Below are positions 8,970 to 16,733 of a DNA stretch of 57,692 nucleotides, piece after piece. A model generated the notes under the pieces. The model worked only from the letters and a program-made list of their open reading frames with translations. It had not been told where the DNA came from and ran no database searches. The first letter of the stretch is position 1; each line of letters starts with the position of its first letter. A program made the position numbers and the translations under genes. This DNA comes from Verrucomicrobiia bacterium (GTDB lineage: Bacteria; Verrucomicrobiota; Verrucomicrobiia; Palsa-1439): NCBI GenBank assembly GCA_022072455.1, contig JAJVHY010000014.1, positions 1 through 57,692 on the forward strand. Direction: 5' to 3'.

Positions 8970-9184
8970 GATCGGTCTCCTGTCTTGTGACGCTAGTTTA
9001 GCCCGCTTCTTCACCTTTACGAGTGAAATAATTAGCTTATTCAGGGATTGGGTGTAGGTTACCGCAGCATCTAGGGTACGGCTCGGCAAAGTTTCAATTA
9101 GCGCCATAGATGCCTTCGTACGAAACAGCGGCAGCCGAACTTAGCTGTCGTTGTTTTGTTTCGCAGGAAATCGTCAAGGTCATT

Positions 9185-9583
9185 ATGTACACCCACAAAC
9201 GCAAGTTAGGTCCGCGCGCTGAATACCGTGAGCAACAAGGGCAACGGGTCACGGCTGCGCCAAGTTTGTCTCAGAAGTATGGCAAGCTGAAATCCCTCAC
9301 GGTCGATGTGGGCTATTTTGCTCCTGAAGGCGGCAGCCAATTTCGCCAAATGAGTTACGCGGTGAATCTGGATCACGCCAAGTCGGTGTTCCGCATGGAT
9401 TGCTGCAATGACGAGTGTGTGCAGGGCGATTATGAACTGACTGAAGAACTGGCGAAAGCCATTGCCAAACGTGCCAAGAGTGTTGTTGGAGAATTGTGCT
9501 GTCACGGTTGGCAGAACAAGGCTTCGATCAAGACCACCAAATGCAACCATGTCCTGCGCTATAAGCTGAAGCTGGGGTATTAG
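9185..9583 (+). CDS. Hypothetical Cys-containing cytoplasmic protein
   Basis: A 132-residue basic protein if started at ATG 9185 (AAGGT just upstream); the frame is open from 9110. Two CC-x2-C or CC clusters (DCCNDECV, ELCCHGW) and a later Cys could bind a metal. Other features are a Lys/Arg-rich N-terminus (THKRKLGPRAEYREQQ) and the segment EGGSQFRQMSYAVNLDHAKSVF. I do not recognise the family. No signal peptide or membrane helix is seen. Confidence 0.6.
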   Translation: MYTHKRKLGPRAEYREQQGQRVTAAPSLSQKYGKLKSLTVDVGYFAPEGGSQFRQMSYAVNLDHAKSVFRMDCCNDECVQGDYELTEELAKAIAKRAKSVVGELCCHGWQNKASIKTTKCNHVLRYKLKLGY

Positions 9584-9609
9584 GTCATCACGACCGTCCC
9601 CAGGGGCTC

Positions 9610-10050
9610 GTGAAGATCAACCCGCCACACATTGCCGCTTTGTCTTTCACCGTGAGTGTTGGCGTGCATTTCTTACTTCCCGTCGAGTCTCGCCGCCAGT
9701 TTGCTTGCCTGCCTTGTGGCATCACCGCACTGGCAATTGGTTTGGGTCTGGGGATCTGGGGATTGGTGCTCTTTCATCGCCGTGGTACTTCCAGCGACCC
9801 CACTGCCCAAGCCACAACGCTTGTGACCTCAGGTCCATATTGCTTCTCACGGAATCCGATGTATCTCGGCGTTCTGCTAATCCTGCTCGGCATTGCCGTG
9901 TGGGTTGGCTCATTCCCACTATTGATCGCTCCCATTGGGTTCTGGGCGGTCATGTCGATGTTTTACATTCCGCGTGAAGAGCAGCGGTTACGGAAGTTAT
10001 TTGGCAACCCCTACGACGCCTACACAAAGAAGGTGCGGCGCTGGATCTAA
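9610..10050 (+). CDS. Isoprenylcysteine carboxyl methyltransferase (ICMT/PEMT) family membrane protein
   Basis: A 146-residue integral membrane protein with about four helices and a GTG start. The motifs SGPYCFSRNPMYLGVLLILLG and the C-terminal EEQRLRKLFGNPYDAYTKKVRRWI are the SAM-binding and catalytic signature of the ICMT/NnrU/phospholipid-methyltransferase-like family. Bacterial members methylate small or lipid substrates that are mostly undefined. The length is normal for the short bacterial form. It is not evidently in an operon. Confidence 0.85.
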   Translation: MKINPPHIAALSFTVSVGVHFLLPVESRRQFACLPCGITALAIGLGLGIWGLVLFHRRGTSSDPTAQATTLVTSGPYCFSRNPMYLGVLLILLGIAVWVGSFPLLIAPIGFWAVMSMFYIPREEQRLRKLFGNPYDAYTKKVRRWI

Positions 10051-10222
10051 CGAATGTGGTACCCAACCGCCCATGCTCTCGACAATTGCGACTGTGAAAA
10101 GCGATTGTGTTCCTTCCATGCTCTGCTATATCTCCTGCCCAGCAACCGAAGGTGAGTTCGGTTGCTACAATGAATGCAGCCGTAAACCAAATGCTGAGTA
10201 ATCCAAGAAAGGTAGAAGTTAC

Positions 10223-10603
10223 ATGATCTCCACCGCCGTCAAAGAGCTTAATGCCGCCAGACAGCAACGCCTCGGACAGATCAAGGATTTGGAAGCCCAG
10301 ATTCAGAAGATCGATTCCGCCTTGGCCGCATTATCAGGATCAGTCGTCAGCGGTGCCGCAACGGTGGCAGCTAAGGGTAAGGGAAAACGCAAGATGTCAG
10401 CGGCAGCCAAAGCCAAGCTGTCAGCCTTCCAGAAAGCTCGCTGGGCCAAGATTAACGCCGCGAAAGCCAAAGCGCCCACTGCTTCAGCACCTGTTGCCAA
10501 GCCTGCCAAGAAGAAATTTGTAATGTCCCCAGCCCATAGGGCCGCCCTGAAGAAAGCTCAAGCCGCGCGTTGGGCGAAGGTCAGTGCCGCGAAGAAGAAG
10601 TAA
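10223..10603 (+). CDS. Histone-H1-like Lys/Ala-rich protein
   Basis: A 126-residue protein. Residues 1-45 form a coiled coil (VKELNAARQQRLGQIKDLEAQIQKIDSALAAL), and the rest is Ala/Lys/Pro-rich with two similar cores, MSAAAKAKLSAFQKARWAKI and MSPAHRAALKKAQAARWAKV, each a repeat of the AxKARWAK type, and a KKK end. This composition matches bacterial histone H1-like and DNA-binding tails. An AAGG precedes the ATG. Only 32 bases separate it from the SWIB gene, so the two are probably co-transcribed. Likely role: nucleoid binding (inference). Confidence 0.7.
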   Translation: MISTAVKELNAARQQRLGQIKDLEAQIQKIDSALAALSGSVVSGAATVAAKGKGKRKMSAAAKAKLSAFQKARWAKINAAKAKAPTASAPVAKPAKKKFVMSPAHRAALKKAQAARWAKVSAAKKK

Positions 10604-10635
10604 CCAGTCCAATCAACCAACCCAAGGAGATCACC

Positions 10636-10908
10636 ATGGCCGCGAAAGCCAAACGTAAACCCAGTGCCGCATTCATGAAGCCCGTCCAACCCAATGAGAA
10701 ACTCGCCTTGGTGGTCGGCTCAAAACCGTTACCCCGTACCGAACTCACGAAGAAACTGTGGGTGTACATCAAGAAGAACGGGTTGCAGGACAAGAAAGTC
10801 AAAACGAACATCAACGCCGATGCAGCCCTTCAGGCTGTGTTCGGTGGCAAGAAGTCAGTCTCGATGTTTGAGATGACCAAGCTCGTATCGAATAACCTCG
10901 TGAAGTAA
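10636..10908 (+). CDS. SWIB/MDM2 domain protein
   Basis: A 90-residue protein with GGAG before the ATG at 10636. Residues about 20-88 form a SWIB domain: LALVVGSKPLPRTELTKKLWVYIKKNGLQDKKVKTNINADAALQAVFG is the conserved core, with a basic N-terminal tail (AAKAKRKPSAA). Bacterial SWIB proteins are known mainly from Chlamydiae and other PVC or environmental bacteria and are linked to chromosome or topology functions. It follows the H1-like gene directly; in other bacteria these two domains are often fused in one protein, which supports a joint role. Confidence 0.9.
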   Translation: MAAKAKRKPSAAFMKPVQPNEKLALVVGSKPLPRTELTKKLWVYIKKNGLQDKKVKTNINADAALQAVFGGKKSVSMFEMTKLVSNNLVK

Positions 10909-10930
10909 GCAGTAAACCGAAGGAATCACC

Positions 10931-11158
10931 ATGAGTGCCGATTGTTGCAGTACCCCGACCGCAGGCAAGAAATGCTGTCCCTGCAGTAAGTTTCCGGGAT
11001 TGTTGGTCATCCTATTCGGGTTGACCTTTCTGTTGCGGGAAACAGGATTGATCAGCCATCATTGCGCGGGCATTACCTGGCCCGTCATCCTGATCGTCGG
11101 CGGAGCCCATTACATGTTCCGCGACCTGTGCAAGTGCTGTAAGACGGAAGCGAACTAG
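10931..11158 (+). CDS. Small Cys-rich membrane protein
   Basis: A 75-residue protein with AAGGA upstream of its ATG. The N-terminus (CCSTPTAGKKCCPCSKFPG) and C-terminus (DLCKCCKTE) are cysteine-rich, flanking two hydrophobic helices (LLVILFGLTFLL and ITWPVILIVGGAHYMF). The second helix resembles the small LiaF/DUF5668-type membrane segment. It starts 22 bases after the SWIB stop and is probably the last gene of that transcript, since a hairpin follows. Possibly a metal-binding membrane peptide (inference). Confidence 0.6.
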   Translation: MSADCCSTPTAGKKCCPCSKFPGLLVILFGLTFLLRETGLISHHCAGITWPVILIVGGAHYMFRDLCKCCKTEAN

Positions 11159-11179
11159 TCGATCTGTCAACTATTCAAC

Positions 11180-11215
11180 GGGGCGATCTCAGCAATGGGG
11201 TCGCCTCTGTTGTTT
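11180..11215 (+). terminator. Possible intrinsic terminator after the H1/SWIB operon
   Basis: GGGGCGA at 11180-11186 pairs with TCGCCTC at 11201-11207 (one G:T pair), with a 14-base loop, followed by TGTTGTTT. It lies 20 bases downstream of the Cys-rich membrane gene. The T-tract is imperfect, so this is only a candidate. Confidence 0.4.
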
Positions 11216-11600
11216 ACTGAGGCTACACGGGCAGTTTAACTGCGGTTTGGGCTGCCTGCTTCAGATACTGCAACTACATCGCTTCCCGTGAGGTCAAATA
11301 ATTCATCTGGCGCAAAGTGGTGCTGAATCACCAGCCGCCGGGCCGTGGCCAATGCCAGTGGAGGTGGCAAAGCCACTAGATGCAAGCATGCGCGGGGGCA
11401 GTCAAGACAGTGGCGGCAGGACGGGACGACGTAGGGCGGCACACCGGTGCACAGCGCGGTCAGGCAAGTGAACTGCGCGGAGTCATTGTCAGGCGGCTTG
11501 GCGGTGGCAGAAATTCAGCAGTCCGCCCAACCGCCCTACTTTCACGAGAGACACCGCCGACTTTCTGTGGGAAGCAGCCCTTGACAATGCATAAATTCTT
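11216..11600. other. Intergenic stretch upstream of the BrnT-type module
   Basis: A minus-strand open frame (11236-11442, 68 codons) contains CRHCLDC, then LATARRLVIQHHFAPDELFDL, and may be a remnant of a larger gene, but I cannot assign it. No promoter or repeat was identified with confidence. Confidence 0.4.
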
Positions 11601-11885
11601 ATGCAGTCTAACCAAGTGGAATTTGAGTTCGACGCGGTTAAGTCCAAGGCCAATGAGGCAAAGCATGGCCTCGACTTCGTGACGGCGCAAGCGCTCTGGG
11701 CGGATGCAGGTTTGGTGATCCTCCCATCCCGATATGCGGACGAGCCGCGGTATTTGGCGATTGGGCGAATTGGTCAGCAACATTGGACGGCGATCTTTAC
11801 GGAACGGGGCAATACCGTGCGACTGATCAACGTTCGCCGGGCTCGCGACAATGAAAAGAGACTCTATGAACAAAACGAATCGTAA
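11601..11885 (+). CDS. brnT: BrnT-family toxin
   Basis: A 94-residue protein matching the BrnT (COG2929) ribonuclease toxin family by its blocks: FEFDAVKSKANEAKHGLDF, ALWADAG, DEPRYLAIGRIGQQHWTAIFTERGNTVRLINVRRARDNEKRLYE. The RxAR...E/YE C-terminal region that contains the RNase residues is intact. BrnT inhibits translation by RNA cleavage and is neutralised by its partner, encoded just downstream with a 20-base overlap. Function from family knowledge; activity is not visible from sequence. Confidence 0.9.
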   Translation: MQSNQVEFEFDAVKSKANEAKHGLDFVTAQALWADAGLVILPSRYADEPRYLAIGRIGQQHWTAIFTERGNTVRLINVRRARDNEKRLYEQNES

Positions 11886-12132
11886 GAATCTGGAACAACG
11901 GTTTACGGCAGGCGAGGACGTTCTCAACTACTTCGAAACAGATGTCGTCCTGAACATTCAGCGACTGGCAGAACTGGCGCCGATTCTCAACCTGTCGGCC
12001 TTGGCGCGGGAGGCCGGCATCAACATCCAGACGCTGCAGGCCAAGATTCGGCGGCAGACTCCGTTATCGGGGGCCGAAACCGCCTGTTTGGTCAATGCCC
12101 TGAAGAAGCATCACCTTGCCACTGTGAGTTAG
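11866..12132 (+). CDS. Probable antitoxin partner of BrnT, unusual C-terminus
   Basis: An 88-residue protein starting at ATG 11866 inside the end of brnT. The N-terminus (LEQRFTAGEDVLNYFE) matches the start of common BrnT-partner antitoxins (FD.GEDV). The usual ribbon-helix-helix C-terminal part is missing. In its place is IQRLAELAPILNLSALAREAGINIQTLQAKIRRQTPLSGAETACLVNAL, which looks like a helix-turn-helix (Cro/XRE-like). That would be a swapped DNA-binding module for autoregulation. No separate promoter is visible. Confidence 0.65.
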   Translation: MNKTNRKNLEQRFTAGEDVLNYFETDVVLNIQRLAELAPILNLSALAREAGINIQTLQAKIRRQTPLSGAETACLVNALKKHHLATVS

Positions 12133-12378
12133 CCATGAAAGCCCAACGACCATGGCCGGCCGATCATCTTGCTCGTAGGGTCGAAATGCTCATCTGACTT
12201 CGACGCACGAGATGGGACTGTCTACTCACAACGACCGGCACGATTGACTGTTGGCACAAAACCCTGTTTCGCTTTGGCAAGGTCGTCAGGAATCTCAAAT
12301 CCGGCGTATTGAGACATGCCCTGCCGTGGGCGTGATGTATTACTTGATTCTTTTTATAGTAATGCTAGGCTTACTTAC

Positions 12379-12630
12379 ATGATTGCCAAAGTTTCTGTCA
12401 AAGGTCAGATGGTCATTCCGGAGGCGGTACGTGAACAGGCGCGAATCCACGCCGGTGACGAAGTGGAAGTCGGCTACGCCAATGGCTTGGTTGTCCTGCG
12501 TAAACGCCAGCCGTTGACCGCTGCCCACGTTCGATCCCTGCTGCGGGGTGGCAGCGAATTGCCTAAGTTGTCCCCCAAGGATGAAGACGCCGTTGCCCGC
12601 GCTATTCAGCGGGTCCGCAGTCGGGCTTGA
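12379..12630 (+). CDS. AbrB/SpoVT-type antitoxin
   Basis: An 83-residue protein from ATG 12379. The N-terminal 45 residues are a swapped-hairpin AbrB domain (AKVSVKGQMVIPEAVREQARIHAGDEVEVGYANGLVVLRKR). The C-terminal tail (ELPKLSPKDEDAVARAIQRVRSRA) would wrap the toxin. Its stop overlaps the possible TTG start of the PIN gene, the standard antitoxin-toxin arrangement. The upstream 12133-12378 has no other gene. Confidence 0.85.
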   Translation: MIAKVSVKGQMVIPEAVREQARIHAGDEVEVGYANGLVVLRKRQPLTAAHVRSLLRGGSELPKLSPKDEDAVARAIQRVRSRA

Positions 12631-13046
12631 GTGTGAAGGTCGTCTTCGACACCAATGTCGTCGCAAGCGCCACTTTCTGGCGTGGCGCGCCATTTGATTG
12701 CCTCGTTGCTTGGTCTCAAGGACGATGCGAGGCCGTCGTCAGCCCGCCGTTATTGGTCGAGTACCACGAAACTATTGAAGAGCTTCGCAAGGACTACTCG
12801 GATCATCCCAGCGTTGCGTGGACGGAGGCGCTAACAGATGCCGCCACCCTCGTTTTCCCGGCTGATAGTGCTCGCGGTGCCACACCTGATCCGAACGACG
12901 AAATGATCCTTGAGTGCGCCCTTGCTGCCGAGGTTGATGTCATCGTTAGTGGCGACAAGAAGCACTTGCTTCCGCTGCGAAAATTCCGGGGCATTCCCAT
13001 TCTTAGCCCGGCGGATTTCCTGCGCACACTCCCTGCCGCTTCGTGA
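12627..13046 (+). CDS. PIN-domain toxin (COG1569 type)
   Basis: A 139-residue PIN ribonuclease. The metal-binding acids are visible: Asp8 (VFDTNV), Glu45 (LLVEYHE), Asp91 (PDPNDEMILECAL) and Asp110 (IVSGDKKHLL), and the end ILSPADFL is typical of the putative toxin component PIN family. Start TTG 12627 overlaps the antitoxin stop; GTG 12633 is an alternative. It pairs with the AbrB-type antitoxin upstream. Predicted to cleave RNA when released from the antitoxin. Confidence 0.87.
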   Translation: MSVKVVFDTNVVASATFWRGAPFDCLVAWSQGRCEAVVSPPLLVEYHETIEELRKDYSDHPSVAWTEALTDAATLVFPADSARGATPDPNDEMILECALAAEVDVIVSGDKKHLLPLRKFRGIPILSPADFLRTLPAAS

Positions 13047-13397
13047 GATCGGAATCAAGTTTCAAAGCGGCCGCGTTTCCGGTCGGGTATGCCCAAAGGT
13101 ATGCCACAGGTTACAAACAGTAACGCCCGGTAACTGGTGGTAACAATTTCGGTAGTTTTGGAGGTAATTCTCTCTTTCTAAATCAGTTAGCGTTACCGTC
13201 AGCAACCGTTCGTTACTGGATTTGACCAGCCTGGTCGCCCTCTTAATCAGCGGGTTCTCGGTTCAAGTCCGAGCGGATCCACCAATTTTCCTCAGTAAAA
13301 TCGCAAATTCGGCCGCTGGGAAGCGGTAAAAAAACCACGGGTATACCACCGAGATTTAGAGCGGTTGGGTGGTCATTGAGGCGGGAAGCAGATCAGA
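13047..13397. other. Boundary region with repeats and a tRNA fragment
   Basis: No gene. It contains short related motifs (GGTATGCC twice near 13086-13105, GGGTATACC near 13340, and GGTAAC/GGTTAC/GGTAAT elements between 13105 and 13170) that could be arm-type recombinase sites, followed by the tRNA-Lys 3' fragment. Beyond that there is no recognised feature up to the transposase remnant. Confidence 0.4.
13240..13284 (+). other. 3' half of a tRNA-Lys(CTT), probable right attachment site
   Basis: Starts at an anticodon loop CTCTTAA (anticodon CTT), continues through a perfect T-arm (CTCGG-TTCAAGT-CCGAG) and the acceptor strand CGGATCC, and ends in discriminator A plus CCA at 13282-13284. The upstream bases do not pair to form an anticodon stem or a 5' acceptor, so only the 3' half is present. 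This is the scar expected at the right end of an element inserted in a tRNA-Lys gene on the plus strand, the element lying to the left. Gene character changes here: accessory genes to the left, GC-rich metabolic operons to the right. Confidence 0.7.
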
Positions 13398-13703
13398 ATG
13401 CGATTTCAGCAAGCCGACCACGTCCCCAAGCGGGCGGGGGTGCGTCAGCTCCTGATTCTGGACAACGCGTCCTGGCACAAAGCGGCGCGCCGGAATTGGC
13501 ATCACTTTGAACCGTGGTATTGGCCGGGGTACTCGCTGGGTTTCAACCCGATCGAACGGCTGTGGTTACGCCTGAAGGCCGATTGGTTCTGGGACTTCAT
13601 CGCGCGCAGCGAGGCGGAACTTATTGACTGCTTGATGACGGGGTTGAAGAGTTTTATCGAAAACACCGCCAAAACTGCTTCCGTCTGCGCTTTTCGGAAA
13701 TGA
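13398..13703 (+). pseudogene. IS630-family transposase, C-terminal remnant
   Basis: About 100 codons encode the C-terminal part of an IS630/Tc1-like DDE transposase: LLILDNASWHKA (second catalytic Asp), WYWPGYSLGFNPIERLWLRLKADWF (the P-x-N-PIE-LW block with the third acid), and a normal C-terminal end. The N-terminal HTH and first catalytic Asp are absent; an in-frame stop lies just upstream at 13377. The terminal repeats were not found. It sits 30 bases from the end of the SGNH gene. Confidence 0.85.
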
Positions 13704-13734
13704 GTTTTGGCAATCAGTCTAACCGGTTTCGATA

Positions 13735-14352
13735 TCACCGGCCACTCACTGCATCCAGCCACGTCCGCGCCATCAACGCGAAGCCGGCGGCGGTCGGATG
13801 TACGCCGTCGAAAGCCCAATAGTCGGGCGGGGCTTGCTGTTGCGCGGCGGCAAAGGCGGCGTGGTACGGAACAAAACGCGCGCCAAACTCATCGGCCACC
13901 TGGCGGACCAGTGGCCGGCGGTGTTCCATGTCGGCGATGTGCGCGGGTTTGATGATGCCACAGGGCAGGACGAACGGTTCGCCCACGATGAAACGCACAC
14001 CCGGCAACGCCGCGCGCGTTTCGCTCAGGAGTTTCCGGTAGCGCGGCACGAATTGGCCCAGCGAAGTGGCGCTTAACGTGTCGTTGACCCCGATGAGGAT
14101 GCTGATGATTGTTGGTTGCAAAGCCAAACAGTCGGCGGGCCACCGCGTCGCCATCCGCTCCAGCGTATCGCCGGACACACCGCGATTGTGAAACGCCAAA
14201 TGATCGCCGGGTCGTTGGAGCAGCAACTGCGAGGCGATGAGCAAGGCGTACCCCGCGCCGAGCTGATAGGCATTGCTGACTTCTTCGGGTTTGCGAAAGG
14301 CGTTGGTGATGGAGTCGCCCTGAAACAGAATCGTGTCGTGTGGCTGGATCAT
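13735..14352 (-). CDS. SGNH/GDSL-family hydrolase
   Basis: A 205-residue enzyme of the SGNH esterase superfamily, last gene of the 18650-13735 operon. All blocks are present: GDS with Ser14 (FQGDSITN), Gly61 (NRGVSGDT), Asn90 (IGVND), and Asp182/His185 (FDGVHPT). No signal peptide, so it is cytoplasmic. Members of this size near glycan genes usually remove acetyl or other acyl groups from sugars. Its ATG overlaps the stop of the SIS gene (ATGA), which shows translational coupling. Substrate inferred from context only. Confidence 0.88.
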   Translation of the reverse strand: MIQPHDTILFQGDSITNAFRKPEEVSNAYQLGAGYALLIASQLLLQRPGDHLAFHNRGVSGDTLERMATRWPADCLALQPTIISILIGVNDTLSATSLGQFVPRYRKLLSETRAALPGVRFIVGEPFVLPCGIIKPAHIADMEHRRPLVRQVADEFGARFVPYHAAFAAAQQQAPPDYWAFDGVHPTAAGFALMARTWLDAVSGR

Positions 14353-15077
14353 AAGTAGTGAATCCGGTGGCGGTTTTGCCGGAGCAAGTTGGCGTTGTGG
14401 GCGTCGCCAGGATCGGTGTTGGCGCTGACGAAGACCGGCGGGGTCACGCCGCGGGCGACGAGGAGGCGGACCGTTTCGCAGGCCAGCGCGTTGACGATGG
14501 CGCAGCCGGTCACGGATGAGAGGGGGCCGACTTTGTGCGCAAATCCCGGCACCGCCACAGCGGCATCGCCATAGGGCGCACCGTTATCAATGACAATGTC
14601 GCACAGCTCGGCGAGTTTCTTGCCGGAGGGGTGCCGGCTGGTCACGCCTTTGGTGTACGCGAGCGCGGTAATGGCGATGGTCTGAATCTGGCGTTCGCGG
14701 GCGAGCAACGCCATGTCAATCGTCACCGCGTTGCGGCCGGAGGTGGACGCGAGGATTAGCACGTCGCCGGCTTGCGCGGGGGAGTTGGCGAGAAGTTCGG
14801 TGCCGAGGCCGACGACGCGTTCAAGTTTGGATGTCATGGGCAGCGGTTTGACGCTGAGATTCATGCCGTGCGGGTAAATCGGATTGACGAGCATCAAGCC
14901 GCCCGTCCGGTAGACCATTTCCTCGGCGAGCATGAACGAGTGCGACGCCCCGAACGCAAACAGACTCTTGCCGGTGCTGATCTTTTCGGAGAGCAACACG
15001 GCGGCGCGTTCGATGCCGGCCACATCAAGGGCACGAATGGCGGCGGCGGCCTGTTCCAGATAAGTGCGGGCGGACAT
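14349..15077 (-). CDS. SIS-domain protein (UPF0309-like), copy 1
   Basis: A 242-residue sugar-isomerase (SIS) fold protein of the UPF0309 type. Conserved blocks include FAFGASHSFMLAEEMVYRTGGL, GDVLILASTSGRNAVTIDMAL, TIAITALAYTKGVTSRHPSGKKL and CDIVIDNGAPYGDAAV. Members bind phosphosugars; the exact reaction is unknown. It is a paralog of the next upstream gene (shared SRHPSGKKL/ESLHPTGKKL and VIDNGAPYGDAAV). The context of an amino-sugar kinase upstream suggests a sugar-phosphate etherase, isomerase or deaminase-like role (inference). One base separates it from copy 2. Confidence 0.85.
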   Translation of the reverse strand: MSARTYLEQAAAAIRALDVAGIERAAVLLSEKISTGKSLFAFGASHSFMLAEEMVYRTGGLMLVNPIYPHGMNLSVKPLPMTSKLERVVGLGTELLANSPAQAGDVLILASTSGRNAVTIDMALLARERQIQTIAITALAYTKGVTSRHPSGKKLAELCDIVIDNGAPYGDAAVAVPGFAHKVGPLSSVTGCAIVNALACETVRLLVARGVTPPVFVSANTDPGDAHNANLLRQNRHRIHYL

Positions 15078-15078
15078 A

Positions 15079-15807
15079 TTAGTAGCCTCGTTCGTTGTAT
15101 TGTTTTTCGGCCGCTTTCAGATCGGCGATGCCGGTTGGGCGATTGACGCTCTGGAACACGGTGGCCGGCGTGCCGGTCGCGGCCATTTTTTCCAGTACGC
15201 GCCCCCACAGCATGTGCCCGGCAACGGCGCAACTCACGCCTGAAACCGGCAACAGCTTGTGCGTGTAGCCGGGAATCTCCACCGCCGCGTCGCCGTAGGG
15301 CGCGCCGTTGTCAATCACGACATCCACCACGTCGCAGAGTTTTTTGCCGGTGGGATGAAGTGATTCGACTTGCCGGGTGTAAGCCAGTGAGGTGAGGCCG
15401 ACGGTTTTGACGCCGCGCGCCCGGCAGGCGAGAGCGAGTTCGACCGGTGCGCGATTCTTGCCCGAGACGGACCCGAGGAGGAGGACGTCGCCCGCGCGGA
15501 GGGTACTGGTCGAGACTCCGAACCGGATGGTTTCGAGGTCGCGGTCGGGATTGGCGCGCGCGTGAACTGCGGGCGATTTGTCGGCGAGATCGAGCCGGCA
15601 ATGGAAGTGTTGGACGGCCGCGAGGCCCCCGGCGCGATGGATGAAATCGCCCTGAATGCCGTGGCCGATTTCCCAGCAGTAGATGACGCCGTTGTTTTGG
15701 AGCGCTTGGACGCAGAGATCGGCGGCGCGGTCGAGGGCGGGGAGTTGGGTGTTTTCGAGGTGTGTCAGCACGGCGCGAACAGCGGCGAGGTATTGGTGGG
15801 GAATCAT
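15079..15807 (-). CDS. SIS-domain protein (UPF0309-like), copy 2
   Basis: A 242-residue protein from ATG 15807, which overlaps the kinase stop by four bases (ATGA); the frame extends upstream but into the kinase gene. The SIS blocks are CWEIGHGIQGDFIHRAGGL, GDVLLLGSVSGKNRAPVELAL, TVGLTSLAYTRQVESLHPTGKKL and VDVVIDNGAPYGDAAVEIPGYTHK. It is clearly homologous to copy 1 but differs in the N-terminal phosphosugar-binding loop (GHGIQGD against GASHSFM), so the two may form a hetero-oligomer or take different substrates. Confidence 0.85.
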   Translation of the reverse strand: MIPHQYLAAVRAVLTHLENTQLPALDRAADLCVQALQNNGVIYCWEIGHGIQGDFIHRAGGLAAVQHFHCRLDLADKSPAVHARANPDRDLETIRFGVSTSTLRAGDVLLLGSVSGKNRAPVELALACRARGVKTVGLTSLAYTRQVESLHPTGKKLCDVVDVVIDNGAPYGDAAVEIPGYTHKLLPVSGVSCAVAGHMLWGRVLEKMAATGTPATVFQSVNRPTGIADLKAAEKQYNERGY

Positions 15808-16730
15808 AAGTGGTGGCCTTTTTGAAAGGTGGCAAATAATTTGGCGATGGCCGGCGGATTCGCCAGACCGATGGCTGCCAAACCAGCGACCGGCGGCAGT
15901 GGGACGCGCCGGGGTTGGAAGCGGGGCGCGATCCGGCGGACTTGCCGGCGGAGTTCGCGCCAATAGAGGTCGGACTGGGTCGCGACGCTGCCGGCACCGA
16001 CGAAGACGACTTTTTTTCCGGCGAGTCGCCAGTGGCGAACCAGATCGTGGACGGTGGCGGCCATGGCGGTCGCGCCGGTTCGCAATAAGGCGCGGGCCAA
16101 GGGATCGCCGGCTTCCGCTTCGTCATTTACGATCTTGGTCAGGGACGCAATGAGGGACCGGTCGCGGGGTTGCAGGCTGAATCGGACCAAATCGCCCATG
16201 TCGCGGCAGCGGCAGGCGCGGAGGACGCGGCGCCGCAGCCGCGTGACCGGGTGGCGGAGTTGCATCCCTCGCGCCAACGCGCGCAAGGTAGCGCGTCCGA
16301 TGTAGTAGCCGCTGCCGTCATCGCCCAACAGCGGCCCCAGGGCATCCAACGAAAACTCGGTGCCGGTCGCAGTGCGCCAAGTAATGCGCGCACCGGTGCC
16401 GGCAATCACCACGACGCCCGTGGTCTTCCCGATGGTGGCCAGCGCGGCAGCGGATTCCGAGGACGGCAGATTTTGTGCGAGCCGCCGCCACGCGGCTGGC
16501 AGGTACAGATTCCATTTTTTCCCGCCAATGGCGACGATGAGCAACGGGGCGGGAGTGTGGCCGCGCAAGACTTCGCGCATGGCCCGTTGCATGATTTTGG
16601 GGTGGCGACCGCCGAGTTTCCAGTCCCGCAACTGGTGGCGCGCGACGATGGTGCCGTTTGGTTTGACCAGCAGCGCAGCGCATTTGGTGCCGCCGGGATC
16701 AATGGCAAGGACGTACGAGAATGCTTTCAT
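15804..16730 (-). CDS. BadF/BadG-type ATPase, probable N-acetylglucosamine kinase
   Basis: A 308-residue member of the BadF/BcrA ATPase family, which includes eukaryote-type GlcNAc kinases. The ASKHA nucleotide-binding blocks are visible: AIDPGGTKCAALLV (phosphate 1), VVVIAGTGARI, GPLLGDDGSGYYIGRATLRA (GDEGSG in most members, here GDDGSG) and KKVVFVGAGSVA (adenosine). Likely reaction: ATP-dependent 6-phosphorylation of an imported amino sugar or glucose-type sugar in the cytoplasm. It lies 3 bases after the hydrolase gene and is coupled to the SIS genes. Confidence 0.85.
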   Translation of the reverse strand: MKAFSYVLAIDPGGTKCAALLVKPNGTIVARHQLRDWKLGGRHPKIMQRAMREVLRGHTPAPLLIVAIGGKKWNLYLPAAWRRLAQNLPSSESAAALATIGKTTGVVVIAGTGARITWRTATGTEFSLDALGPLLGDDGSGYYIGRATLRALARGMQLRHPVTRLRRRVLRACRCRDMGDLVRFSLQPRDRSLIASLTKIVNDEAEAGDPLARALLRTGATAMAATVHDLVRHWRLAGKKVVFVGAGSVATQSDLYWRELRRQVRRIAPRFQPRRVPLPPVAGLAAIGLANPPAIAKLFATFQKGHHL

Positions 16731-16733
16731 CGC

